Source: Diphasiastrum complanatum
Lineage: Eukaryota; Streptophyta; Lycopodiopsida; Lycopodiales; Lycopodiaceae
Direction: 5' to 3'
Length of the DNA: 64,000 nt
Assembly: GCA_029204225.1 (NCBI GenBank)
Contig: CM055111.1
Coordinates: 20,653,003 to 20,717,002 of the forward strand
Part shown: one piece after another, positions 33,840-44,582 of the stretch
Numbering within the stretch: the stretch's first letter is position 1
Layout: every line of letters begins with the position of its first letter
The notes under the pieces: model-generated
Told to the model about the DNA's origin: nothing
Databases searched by the model: none
What the model saw: the letters and a program-made list of their open reading frames with translations, nothing else
Made by a program: the position numbers and the translations under genes

Positions 33840-34640
33840 AAATCACAATTACACAGACCTTCCATGAACCCATTCGAGAGATGGGAGCCCACTCGAGCAG
33901 AAACTTCATATGACCGTGCACATTTTTATGTTGCTGAATTCTCACGTGCAAGAGCTCACCTAAATGGGGCTTTTGCAAACCATGTACTTGGTACTAAAAA
34001 ATGTACACCAAATCTAGATCTCCCTAAGTAGGATGGTAACTCGGACCCTCAGAGATTTCTATAGGTCTTTGAAAATGCTTGGGTGAAACATCTAACGAAG
34101 CAATGGTCCAACTTTTTTCAATGACCATGATTGATTGAGCACGTGAATGATTTTTCAATCTTGATCATGAAGATAAACTTGACTGGTCTAACTTGAAAGA
34201 ATCTTTCATCAAACGTTTCAAACCATTTTGTTTGATTGAAAGTCCCTTTGTCAAAGTAAGTAATATCAAGATGACAAAGCTTGAAAAAAGTACGAGACTA
34301 CATTGAATGTTTCAAATGTCTCAAGAGTCAAGTACAGGAGCAGCCTATCGAGAACATGCTCATCATCTGGTTCTTAGTCGGACTTCCCAGATGGATTTGA
34401 CGTGAGCTAAGATCTAACGATGAATACACATCCTTAAAGATAGCCATATTTGATGCCATCCGAGAAGAAGACGAAGGATATGATATTGAGGATTCTAGAG
34501 AATGGAGAGCACATCGTGTTGTCCATGAATCAAAGCCAACCGAGGATACTCAAGATCAGCTTTGGAAATCCCAAATGGAGTTGCTGAATAAGCAACACCA
34601 AATGCAGATGGATAAACTTTTCATTTCGACTGAGCGGAGT
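33840..34640 (+). pseudogene. Gypsy gag fragment leading into ORF3
   Basis: The plus strand reads gag blocks: DLPKxDGNSDPQRFL, NLSSNVSNHF (frame broken), FDAIREEDEGYDIEDSREW and DQLWKSQMELLNKQHQMQ, the last comparable with VWKSQFELMNQQQQQMEK in copy 1. It ends eight bases before the ORF3 start at 34649. All of pol between gag and ORF3 is missing, so this copy carries a large internal deletion. Confidence 0.7.
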
Positions 34641-34648
34641 CAGTAATA

Positions 34649-37520
34649 GCATGACCGACAAAACAGACATGTCTTGCCATAACTCCTCTGGTTTTGATGA
34701 CCCTGATACTGATAAGATAGAAATAAGCATGGGAAGTCTAGATATTTCTGAAATGACCACCTGGTACTAGCAAGCATATCAATTCCTGATCCGAATTGAG
34801 CTCCAGATCTCTGCTCTGTTTGGATATTAGAGCCCATTTCTCTTACATGTTTCTTATGCCACATACAACCAGACAAAGAGATTTTTTAATTTCATTTTAC
34901 CTCCAAATAGGACACTATTTATACAATCCCTATCACTAGTTCTGAATTTCACTCTTTTGGCTTCCCACAAGGACCAAATGCAGTTAGTAGAACACTACAG
35001 AAGATCGAATCCATAGCATACTACAAATTCATAGAGCATTTGTCACCACATCATGCAACAGATGATGCTGCCAAATCCATAGCTACTGACACACCAGTGG
35101 ACACACAAATTAATCCAACACATTCAGTTGCAACTCCACCACTATTGGATAACATGCCAACGCCACCACGATCACCAACAGCACAAGCACTTTAGGCAGG
35201 ATCATTGGAACACTACAGACCAAGTAGACTTGGCAAACCAGACAAACCCCACATTCTCACAGGCAACAGTTTTGGGAGAGGGAAAAGCCATTCCCAAGGA
35301 GACAACAACAACACAACAAGAGCAGGCTCAGCAAGTCCATATCATCATGGACAAATCCTCTTTTTTTGATGTTGTGGACCTGACCCAACATAGAAGACGA
35401 CACCGACGAGGGAAAGTATGAAGTCCACAACCAAGAATCCTATTCTAAGCATGCCAATCACAAGCAACACAAGGGAAACAGATGGTGGACAAACCAGCTC
35501 AACCAAACCTAGATTGAATGGATCTAGCCCCCAAGCTATGGATCAATCACAAAGAGAAATGAGGCATCACACCAACAACATACGGCTACCAGTCATGCAA
35601 TCAAGCATACACTAGTGAGAGCCCAATAGGTATACTTGTACCCTCCAAGGCCCATGCACCACTAGTAGTGCACTGTGACACCTCACTGGACACCTCTGTA
35701 GCCTATCTGGGCCACATCATCCAGTTCCCCAATGACTCACTGAAAGACCCATACCAACTCCACCACCATGTGTTTAGGCCTACAACCATTAATTATGACC
35801 ATGTACACATAAGGGCCCCAATTCCCTTATAGTCACAATTAACTTACGGGTCATTGGTCTACTGATCCCTAGCATGGACACGCTACCCAAGACCAGTCGT
35901 GGGCATGACAAAAAGGAAGACCAGCTTGGGGGAAGCTAGCTCTTACCCGACTGCATTGTCACTTCCACCCAACCTATCACCCCTCCATCCACCATTCTCG
36001 CACCCATTGCCACCACTTTCATTCCTACGTCTTCACCATTACCACCCCCACGTCCCTCTCAAACATTGTTTTTTGGACTAACGCCACCCAACCATGCCTC
36101 TGACAGATACCCCATTCTTTTCAATCTTGAAGAGCTCTCAGAGGTAGCCAAACATCCCATGCTAAGCCTATCTGAGACTAGCTACCATGTACACTAGTTG
36201 GTGAGCCAGCATAAAGAACTGGATAGCAAAGTCAAGCAACATGAACAAGTTATAGTAGAGCAGTGGATACAAGTCAAGAAAAAAGAAGACGAGGCTAAAG
36301 AGAAGAAGATTTCAATAATGGAGCTGCAAGCCACCATGGCCAAGCAAGCCGAAGAGCTGAATGAGATTCAAAATCAACTTAAGCAACAGATGAGCCAAAT
36401 CGACCAAGCTTGAGACGGATCTCTGGTGCGATGATGGTTGATAGCCCTCCTGTGAAGTTGAAAGATATCCAAGTTTAGGCCCCTCAAGCCTTAGCCATCA
36501 TAATGGAAAAATATATCAAGCTTATTCAAGAGAGGGAGGCCGATAAGAAGAATTTTGAACAAGTTGCTGAGAAACATAGAAAGGTCATTCAAGTGTCCCA
36601 AGGGCAATTGCATCAAGTAACAAAGGACCTGCAAAATATTTTGGACAAAGTGAACCAACTTTGGAACACGGCGTCGTGCAAGGCCCAAGCAAGAATTTCC
36701 AACCAGAAGCCAAGGGACAATGATGGGGATGATGAACCTACTGGATATGACGGGTCCACTCATCAGTTGGATGAAAGTATGGGATCGGACGGAAAGGCAA
36801 CCGAAGCCGTCTCTGAGAGTTTCTCTGCCCCTCCACCTAACTATAAGACTTATCACTATTCCTCATTTGATTTTTCCCAAACCTTCATGCCCACACACCT
36901 CGTTCCCCAGTCCTCACTTTCCCATCCTCATCTGAGTCGACCGCACCAAGGGCCTCCCCAGACGTACAAAGCCCGACGAGATGAGTTCATTAAACAACTT
37001 AGCTCTCCGATGTCGCGTACAATCTTGTGAGAACCCCATACTTGGTAAACCCACCAAGCTCATGCCATCCTCAGTAGATCACAACCCACTTGACCTACCT
37101 GAGATTAACACTGATGCTGGAGAGTTCGATGACCCCCAAGATGGACAACCAGACCCTCGGAGATTTTCACCGTGACCTGCAAATTTCAAGCGGATGAAGC
37201 TAAGCCCTCAACAAGTGAAAGGGCCAGAAAAGAAGATAAGGGCACCAAGGCACTTGATGATTATCTGGAGAAGCCTCAACAACAACCAAAGGCAATCCAA
37301 CCGATTGAGCCAAGACCCAATTCGACTGATGCACGAGAGTCCGAGAAGTTCGAAAGAAAATACCCTCGATGCATAAGGGGTAGAAAAGACGACCTAGACT
37401 AGAGCCAATATTCCATGAGGTCCGAAATCATTGCCGTCTTGCAGCCACAGTCGGAGTGGAGAAACAAGATCCTGAAGGATAGCAAGAGGCTGCAAGAGTA
37501 TTTAAGGGCAGCGTCCTAAA
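34649..37520 (+). pseudogene. ORF3 of the gypsy family, plus-strand copy
   Basis: Unrecognised protein. It starts MTDKTDMSC and shows alignable blocks with the minus-strand copy at 58596-56040: WYxQAYQFL...LQISALFGY, FGFPQGPN, SETSYHVHxLVSQHKELDS, a coiled-coil segment (36198-36413, Gln/Glu/Lys heptads), MEKYIKLIQEREADKKNFE (36503), KGTKALDDYLEKP (37240) and EYLRAAS-stop (37500-37520). A solo LTR (35420-35880) splits it. In-frame stops replace residues kept in the other copy, such as a Trp in the SYHxHW block. No zinc knuckle, protease, signal peptide or membrane segment was seen. Weak similarity continues past the terminal stop. Confidence 0.6.
35420..35880 (-). mobile_element. Solo gypsy LTR, family C
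   Basis: Its reverse complement aligns with 12183-12600 throughout: cataattaatggtt, gtgaggtgtcacag, ccttggagggtacaag, ccatagcttgggggct. It starts TGTCCATGC at 35880. No pol is attached. It interrupts ORF3 and so is younger than the ORF3 copy. The flanking duplication was not resolved. Confidence 0.75.
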
Positions 37521-37977
37521 AAAGGGTTGACCTCTTCTATATGCCAATCAAGAGAAGAAATACATGCTGCAGCTGCTAGACTTTGGCCATAAATATAATT
37601 CTAGCACTGACTTATGCATACGAGAAAGTGTTGAATATTGCTGATCCATAACATTTCTTATGAATCAAGAATGCTTTTGGGATCAAGGTTTAGATCCTAT
37701 AAAGATCAATCCCAACATAGCCCTGCAATCAGAAGAAGACCACCGAATGATGGCCCAACTCTATTATAGAGCGACATTCATGTCCTCTCGGTATGTCATG
37801 ATGATCGAAGACTAGCAAGAATTCGGATTCATACAAAAGGTGTGAGAATACCTGGGGCTACTACAATCTGGAAATAGATTATGTTTCCAGATATTTGAAG
37901 CCTTGGGAAAACAAATGAGCACAAGAAAGCAAACCATGAAGTGAGAAGGAGAGCAGGACACACATGATGTTCTCAAG
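37521..37977 (+). pseudogene. ORF3 distal part (after the shared stop)
   Basis: After the stop the translation continues KRVDLFYMPIKRR, matching KRVDPYHAPIKRR of the other copy. Further on RESVEYCxSITFLM matches QESADYCLSIVFLM. Frames shift, so it is read only in pieces. The LTR follows. Confidence 0.5.
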
Positions 37978-39061
37978 TATTAGCTGATGCTATGCCCCCA
38001 GGTATCAATGCAAAACCTCTCCACTCAAAAGGGCTTCTAGCAGAGATGAAGTTGAGAGCCGAGTTTGAGAGCACGAGAATTGTTAGTGCTAGGCTAAAAT
38101 GTATAGTTGTGAGCCCCATGGTAATTCCCGAAAGATGGATAGCCATGTGGGAGCTAGCAATTTAGACTATCTCAACTTTTTTTAAAAGAGGCCTCCTATT
38201 ATCTAGGAAGAGGTGGAACTCAAATCTTTATAGATTGGGATTTACTCAATTGCAAGAGGTGGACTCCAAAATATGATACAATTGGGGTCAACAGCTCGTG
38301 GGTATAGATAGAGGCCTCCTCCACGAGTTTCGAAGCATGTGTAATGTACTAAAATGATGTTGCTTTGTTGATTGAAGATTCTATGCCCATTTCCTTCCAT
38401 GCTCCATCTTCATGCATTTAGTTTGGGTACTGATGTATGAATATGCTTGTTGTTGTTTCTTTCTCTTAAGGATTGGTTTGGGATTAGCATCAGGTAGATG
38501 TGCAGGACTTGGAAATTGATCCACCATTCCACTGAGTTATGATCTTTCCTAGTTTCGGCTCCTTGAGGAGTTTTTGTTACAAGTGTTGAGTGATAGTTGT
38601 AGCAAGCACTTTGTAGGACTCTCATTTGCTTAGTTTAGAGGTTGTTGTGTTGATTCTGTGATTTCAGGAGGAGTAAAATCAGATTAATCATCTTGCTTTT
38701 GAGTAGATTAGTTTAATAACAATCTGCAGACTGTAAACAATCAAAAATAAATCTGAAGCAAAAATGTAGAACATAGGTCCAAATCGAAGTTGAGCATCCA
38801 TTATCAGTAGGATCGAGATCAGGTCATAAGCGTGTCATATTGATAGGCGAGACACACCACCACTATACTACAAAACCAAATCTGTGACTAAGTTGTAGCT
38901 AAAATGAATTGTAGTCATGTGAATCCCTGGCCAATTGAAACTCTGTCAGACAGAAATCGACGAGTAGTCCTACACAGAGAATTAGTAAACGTTGAGGTAG
39001 ATTCTGAGCAAACAAACTCTGAAGATTCCTCAGCAAACAAGAAAACGAATCTCAACAAACA
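37978..39061 (+). mobile_element. LTR of the ORF3-bearing gypsy family
   Basis: It aligns in reverse complement with 54329-55341: agctgatgc.atgcccc at the start, aaagggcttctagcagagatgaag, ctccatcttcatgcat, and ...gcaacaaaca-type CA end. The first bases are TATTAG against TGTTAG in the other copy. It is followed directly by an Asp-tRNA-type primer site and preceded by ORF3, so ORF3 and the next pol fragment share this one LTR. Confidence 0.75.
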
Positions 39062-39122
39062 TTCGCGTCATTACCGGGGAATGAACCCGAGTCATCCGCG
39101 TAACAGACATAAATACTCACCA
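39062..39122 (+). other. Extended Asp-tRNA-derived primer site (61 nt)
   Basis: The plus strand is complementary to the 3' 60 or so nucleotides of plant tRNA-Asp: ttcgcgtcattaccgggg against the usual site TTGGCGCCGTTGCCGGGG, continuing gaacccgagtc and taacag to actcacca. The alignment is ungapped with about 13 differences, mostly C-to-T or G-to-A. A normal site needs only 12-18 nt. It may instead be a tRNA-Asp pseudogene on the minus strand with its first 12-15 nt missing and its anticodon changed to GTT. Confidence 0.75.
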
Positions 39123-39460
39123 TTTTTTTTTCCATTCACCGAGTTTTCGAATCTTTTCTATTTTTTGAGTTTTTGGGATTTTTATCTTTTTTTCATCCGA
39201 CGAGTTTTGGAATCTCTTCTATTTCTTGAGGTCTTGGGATTTTAACCATTTTTCCATCCGACCGATTTTTTTTCACACAAATTTTTTTCAATTTCGTGAG
39301 ACTTTCGAATTTTTTAAAATTTTCAGGTTTCTTAAATTTTTTTTTTTCCTTTGATATGCATCCAACGACCACTCAACGAAAACAATCTATCCGACGATTT
39401 TTCGATCTTCTCGGAAATTTTTGAGTTCTTCAAGTATTTTTCGAGTTGTTCCAGAATTTT
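39123..39460 (+). repeat. TTTTCGAG-rich leader
   Basis: Reiterated tttttcgagtt/catccgacga words in sense orientation, the same composition as the leader and spacer of copies 1 and 2. It lies between the primer site and pol. Confidence 0.65.
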
Positions 39461-40237
39461 TCGAGTTAACTACAGTGGATGTTGATATTCGCAATCACGA
39501 GGCGAATGTCACGGCAGTTCCAATGAAAGACAACAAGGAAGAATCCACCAAAATGACAAAAAAAGAGAAAAAAGAAGGTGTTGGATTCCTTGAAGTCAAT
39601 CAAGATGGACTCAGATGCAACGTCATCTTCCACACAAATGACAAAAAACTAAAAAATGACCAGTCGAGCTAAGATCAATATCCTGAAGGAGGAATCTCGA
39701 CGAGCTCCAGTTCAAAAGATGTCTGAAACTTTCAAAAATTATACCTTGGACGACGTGGTAATAATGATGCCGCAAGCACAGCGAGAACCTGATCAAAGTC
39801 AAGCACCAGCGGAACAAGTCTTCGAGGGACCTGCGCAAACACAACCAATGAACCTTGTCGAGCCAGGTGAAGAAGAAAAGATAGTGCATGTGGGAGAGCA
39901 ATTAATGCCCACACAGTTCAAGAGACTACGATCATTGTTGGTGGAGTATAAAGACTGTTTTGTCTGGAGTTATAGTAATCTTAAGGTCATTCCTCCAATA
40001 GTAGTCCAACACACCATACCCTTGGTGGACGGAGCAGTCCCCAACGTAAGCCGCTACTACCGCTGCAATCCGAATTATACAGAGCTGATCAAGCAGGAGT
40101 TGCAGAAGCTGATGGATGCAGATTTCATTTATGAAATTGAGCACACGGAATGGGTATCACCGATAGTTATAGTACCCAAGAAGAATGGCAAAATGCGGAT
40201 TTGTGTGAATCTAAAGGCGCTAAAACCAAGGCGATAA
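39461..40237 (+). pseudogene. Gypsy pre-RT and RT N-terminus
   Basis: A 193-codon frame (39656-40237) reads SETFKNYTLDDVVIMM, KDCFVWSYSNLKVIPPIVVQ, HTIPLVDGAVPNVSRYYRC and FIYEIEHTEWVSPIVIVPKK, then NGKMRICVNLKALKPRR and a stop. It matches the same segment of copies 1 and 2. Gag and protease are not between it and the leader, and everything downstream of the RT start is lost. Confidence 0.85.
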
Positions 40238-41239
40238 CCAACGAAAATACCCTTTTGAAGATTAAGGATGTCCTTGAATAATTAGGACCATGACCTAATC
40301 ATAAGGTCCAAAAAGATTCCACAAAATAAAATATGTTGGCAAGTTCAAAATCGTTCAAACAGTAACTAACCACGATCCATCAAAGATTATCGAAGAAAAT
40401 TTGGAGTTCTAGCTCAAATCAAAGGTTTAGTAACATTGCTTCACAATTGAAGGGGTTCTGGATAAAATTGATGAATCCTTATCGATTGAGGACATTGCAA
40501 AATATACCAGTCAAAATAAAGTTTTGTAGGTGAAAATGCTTATAAGACATTCAGGTGCCTCGGACGAAAAGAATTGTCGAGGTCGACACAATGCGAAAGA
40601 TTGAAATACAACCTCGTTGATCAATTTCGAAATTATGTTGAGAGACCAAACGCATATTCATGTGATGGTTTTCAAAATGAAACAAAGAAATGTTATGAGA
40701 TCTACTAATAGCCTTATTGAAGGTTAGTTTTGAAGAACTCACCCTTGTGAATGTTGTTGGAAGAGGATACACCAAGGACTACTGGTTAATTCAAAGCCAA
40801 CAACTCCTTAATCGACATATGTCAAATGGACTTAAAAATTATTTTCAAAATGAGTAAATTCGAATTCTATGGAAGGAATTCAATGGAAAACAAAAATACG
40901 ATGGTGTTTGAAAGTGAGAGGTTGGTAACTGCCTCATTCTCTCTCTCACGAGGATTGGAAAAGAAGAAGCATTCAGGAATTCATTCGTTCTATTGGAGAG
41001 GAGAGGCTTGCTTTTGTTATGAGCGAAGAGCATTCTAGTATTCTGGTCATGAATAGAGGCATGGATTCTTCTGTTGTATTCTCTTTCTTAATGATTTGAT
41101 TTTATGTTGATTGATCCTGGAATATGATCATGGGAAGAAGACCTTTCATGCAGATTTACGTGCGCTCTTGCCTACTGGTTCATCCCTGGTCAGCAGACAT
41201 TCATTTCTCTGTCTGATTGCGATGGATAACTCTCCTATT
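40238..41239. other. No gene recognised
   Basis: Several short frames without motifs occur on both strands. Repeated aaattcgaattctatggaaggaattcaatgg words lie near 40856-40890. Probably retroelement-derived, but unassigned. Confidence 0.3.
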
Positions 41240-41634
41240 GTCTCACTGGACAAAGTCTTCTCTCCCCCTCTATAATCTCTCTCTCTCTTTCCCCCTCACA
41301 AATTAGCTCCTATCTCCCTCTTGAAATCACTCACACACACAAACCTCCTCACAAACAGCCGCTCTCTCTTCCTCTCTCCCTCACCGCTCCTCATCCATCT
41401 GCGCACCTGCTCTCCATCTTTGTACCTGCGAATCTCTCTCTCTCCCTCACAGTCAGCGCGTTTCTCTGTTCTCTCTCTCACAGTTACTCCCTCCCTTCCT
41501 CCAGCAATCTCTCTCTCTTCTTCACCCTGCCTGCGCTCTTCATCCCTCTGCGCCCTGCTCCCATTTTACATCCCTACGTATCTTTTTCTCTCCCTCACGG
41601 TCAGCACTCCCTCTTCAAATTGCTGAACAAGATC
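41240..41634. repeat. CT-rich low-complexity tract
   Basis: A strongly pyrimidine-biased plus strand (ctctctct, ccctcac repeats). The open frame 41321-41626 and its complement follow from this composition. Such tracts are common in LTR leaders. Confidence 0.75.
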
Positions 41635-42290
41635 AACATAAAACCGCTTTTGCCACAAAATGGAGAACCTTATGTTGGAAAGTCATGTTTGCTCTCTATA
41701 ATGCTCCTGGCACTTTTCAACGTGTTATGCAAGCTATCTTTTCTCAGCATATGGGAGATACCCTAGAGGTTTACTTGGACAATTTAGGTGGACATTCAGA
41801 AAAAACACGTCATCTGTCTGTGCTTGAGAGAATTTTTATCCAATGTTAACGCTTTGGCATCTCCTTGAACCTTGAAAAATGCCAGATCTGGGTAACAGAT
41901 GGTATTGTGTTAGGACATATCATTTCAGAAAACGGCATCACAACCGACTCGGACAAGATCCTAATCATTCAAAATCTGCCCGAACCATGCACCATCCGCA
42001 AAATGTATTCTTTTCTAGGCCATGCCAACTACTATCAGTGCTTTATTCTCGACTTTGCTAATAAAGCACGATTAATCTATAAAGTTGTTGTTGTTCTCAA
42101 ATGGACTGATGAACAACGAGTCGCATTCATTCAACTAAACGAAGCCCTTACCCATGCCTCTATCCTCCGGGATCTTGATTATTCCAAAAAATTCCATGTG
42201 CATACCGATGCATCCAAGTATGCCATTGGAGCAATGCTCACCCAACCGGGAGAATTCAAAAAAGGATTATCCAATCCAATTTCTCTCTGA
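41635..42290 (+). pseudogene. Gypsy RT C-terminal half and RNase H start
   Basis: The plus strand reads YNAPGTFQRVMQAIFSQHMG, LEVYLDNLGGHSEK (catalytic YLDD changed to YLDN), CQIWVTDGIVLGHIISENGI, MYSFLGHANYYQCFI and KFHVHTDASKYAIGAMLTQP. It then stops at 42290. It belongs near copies 1 and 2 but is a separate fragment. Confidence 0.85.
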
Positions 42291-42599
42291 TTTTTAACTT
42301 TTGCATACTGGTAATCAGCTTCATCCATGCTTGATCTGACTGTTGGTAGTTCTCTAGAAGTTCTGATGGACATTTGATAATAGATCCATCAGTCTTTGGT
42401 GAATCTATATCTGATGATCTGCTTCCTTCTTGATCTCCTCTAGATCCGGATCCTTCTTGGATCCTGATGGATTTCTCGGTCTTGCCAAATCTGGCCGAAT
42501 CTTGATGGATCTAGCTTGATTTGGCTTGATCTTCCTAGATCTAGTGAAGATGGTCTATCAGAATAGCTTTTGGTAATGTGCCATCACCAATCTAGATCT
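42291..42599. other. Unassigned, gatc-rich
   Basis: Many tctagatc/ttgatgga words occur. It is probably the 3' untranslated part of the minus-strand gypsy integrase that starts at 42600. No coding motif. Confidence 0.35.
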
Positions 42600-42790
42600 A
42601 TCTCACTATGGTGACCAGTACTTGTGCAACCGGCTACCATTGATGGGTGTATCGAACGATGTCCCATCTAGCTTCTCTAAATTCACGGCTCCATAATTAA
42701 GAATTTCCTTGATCCGATAAGAAACTTCGCTTGTGAATTTTAATTTTCCCTTGTTGTCTTTGTCTTGAACTGAACTCTGCTTGTCGTTGT
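42600..42790 (-). pseudogene. Gypsy integrase C-terminus
   Basis: The minus strand reads KFTSEVSYRIKEILNYGAVN, LEKLDGTSFDTPINGSRLHKYW and a stop. This is the C-terminal integrase segment, equivalent to VVQLEALEG...NGSRL in copy 2. Only this end is kept. Confidence 0.8.
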
Positions 42791-43259
42791 TTGCAGGACC
42801 CTTAGCCTTTGGACCTTTCCTTGAAACTTAAGTCAGTGCCTTAAAGGTACCTGGGCATCCTTTATTAGTCATGATATAAAGTACATTTCATCATTACAAT
42901 ATGGCAAAAAATTGCCATTTAATAAAACTACTTAGCAACTGTCGATATTATCATCCATCAAAGTCACTTATGAGTGTTGCTAAAAATAGTTTATTGCTAT
43001 TTAACAAACTTACTAAAAATAGTAACGTAGTAAAAATAGCTCTAATTTGTTTGATATAACTGTCATTTGAAAATTGATTATGACATTTGAACATGCCATA
43101 AAATTTCATAGCTACTCTGTAACATAGCCACATTCGTACATCAATAAAAAGTGGCATAATAGCAGATTGTGCACATATGAGATACATCCAGCACATTTTC
43201 TTCTGAAAAAAAAAAGCATCAATGATTGTAGTTGCTGAAATTTTGACCAGAAAAATGCA
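42791..43259. other. No gene recognised
   Basis: AT-rich, with atagca/tgctat words in both directions around 42860-43160, possibly a small inverted-repeat element. No boundary could be fixed. Confidence 0.3.
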
Positions 43260-44260
43260 CTATAGGTCTCGCACCGGTTTAAGGGGAATACAATGCACGA
43301 CTACCTGGGGTGAGACTCCTTTCATGTCTTTATAGGACCAAACAAAGACATGTCGATATTTGCATAGAAGCTTTTCAAGCCTTCTGCATTATTCCCGATT
43401 GAGATGAGCCCCGATGTGGACAATGTATTCGTTACTTTCATTGGGCTCATTCAAGGAGAGAGTGATGGTTTGGGCAGGGCCTTCATAGGGTGAATTACCA
43501 TTGGGCTCACGTTGAGCTTGGGTTAATTGGATGGTTACATTCTCGATCGTATAGTCCTTAGAATATGCAAGCACATCATGGGCTGGGGATTCTTTTTTTT
43601 TTTTTTTTTTTCTGGATGGTGATTTGGGAGGTTTGGGGATTGGCGTATGAGCGGATGCAATCTCAGGAGCTTCCCTAGCAGTGGTAAGGTCTCCAGGTAG
43701 TTGAATTTGTAGGGGTTTCTTCATCTTTTCTTTCATGGTATGACCACGAGGTTGTGGCTTTGGAGGATGTGAGGTGTGCGGATGAGTGAGTGGTGGCACA
43801 TCATGGAGGATCTTGTCGTCGATTTGAAAGATTGTTTCCTGCTCACAGAGGTCCCATGGATAGTTTGGTTGTTTGACCCGGTATAGCATGGTATTAGGTT
43901 TTTCGACCGTAACCTTGGCAACTGGTTCCACTTTGGATGACTGCTGCAGAAAAGCCTTGAGTAGAAGTGCTTCCATGTAGTTGAGGATCTAAATATCAAA
44001 AATGTCCAATTCTTCTGGGCAATTCTGAATTCGTAAAACTTTTTTGTCATCTACGAATAAATCTTCTAATTCATTAGTAGGTACCCATGCAACATTTAAC
44101 AACTCATCATTGTGTGGAAGAATATCAATAAAATTGATATTAATGATAGGTGTATCTAGATTAGGTAGTTGTTCATTATCGGTCAGAGGAGTATGGGGAC
44201 AATCATCCTGATGCTGAGCACAATAATCTGCATTCACACAATCAATGGTAGCTAAACTGT
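43260..44260 (-). pseudogene. Gypsy protease-RT linker
   Basis: It includes VFVWSYKDMKGVSPQVVVHC (RT start, 43300-43380), then upstream in sense AYSKDYTIENVTIQLTQAQR and a proline-rich linker, interrupted at 43593-43612 by a poly-T tract read as a Lys run. The pattern NYT.DDV.I.....QREP is shared with copies 1, 2 and the 39.7-kb fragment. The element is cut at 43260. Confidence 0.75.
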
Positions 44261-44264
44261 GACT

Positions 44265-44582
44265 CTAGTTTATGATATCAGTAGATTCAACATAATGACC
44301 TTTCTCGTGGGTGGATTGGTATGGCTCAAACATTGAATTAGTAGTAGATGATCTCTCATCATGAATCCGTACGAGTTTGAGTTTGCCAGATGAATCGATG
44401 GTAACAGAGTTGTCTCTATTCCAAAAGGTGACTCGGCCTTTGCTCCAGTCATGAACGACTCTTGTATTGCTGAGCCATGGTCGATCAAGTAGTAACTCAT
44501 AGGAATAGACATTGCTAGAAATATTGAGTACGACTAGGTCTACAGAAAATTTCAGGCCTCCTAGTTTGATCAGGAGACCCAT
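44265..44582 (-). pseudogene. Gypsy protease, N-terminal half deleted
   Basis: It reads YSYELLLDRPWLSNTRVVHD and KGRVTFWNRDNSVTIDS. The preceding gag frame (ending at 44570) runs straight into the middle of protease, and the D-S/T-G active-site segment is missing, so a deletion fused gag to the protease C-half. Confidence 0.75.

Noticed and set aside
36198-37030. Coiled-coil frames as a host cytoskeletal or myosin-like gene
   Set aside because: The same blocks recur in order in the inverted copy at 56-57.3 kb, next to the same LTR, so they belong to a retroelement.
39064-39122. Functional tRNA-Asp gene on the minus strand
   Set aside because: The 5' part including the acceptor stem start is missing, the anticodon reads GTT, and stem pairs are broken. 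Primer site or pseudogene is the better reading.
41321-41626. 101-codon Ser/Leu/Pro-rich frame
   Set aside because: It is a CT-rich low-complexity tract open in several frames on both strands.
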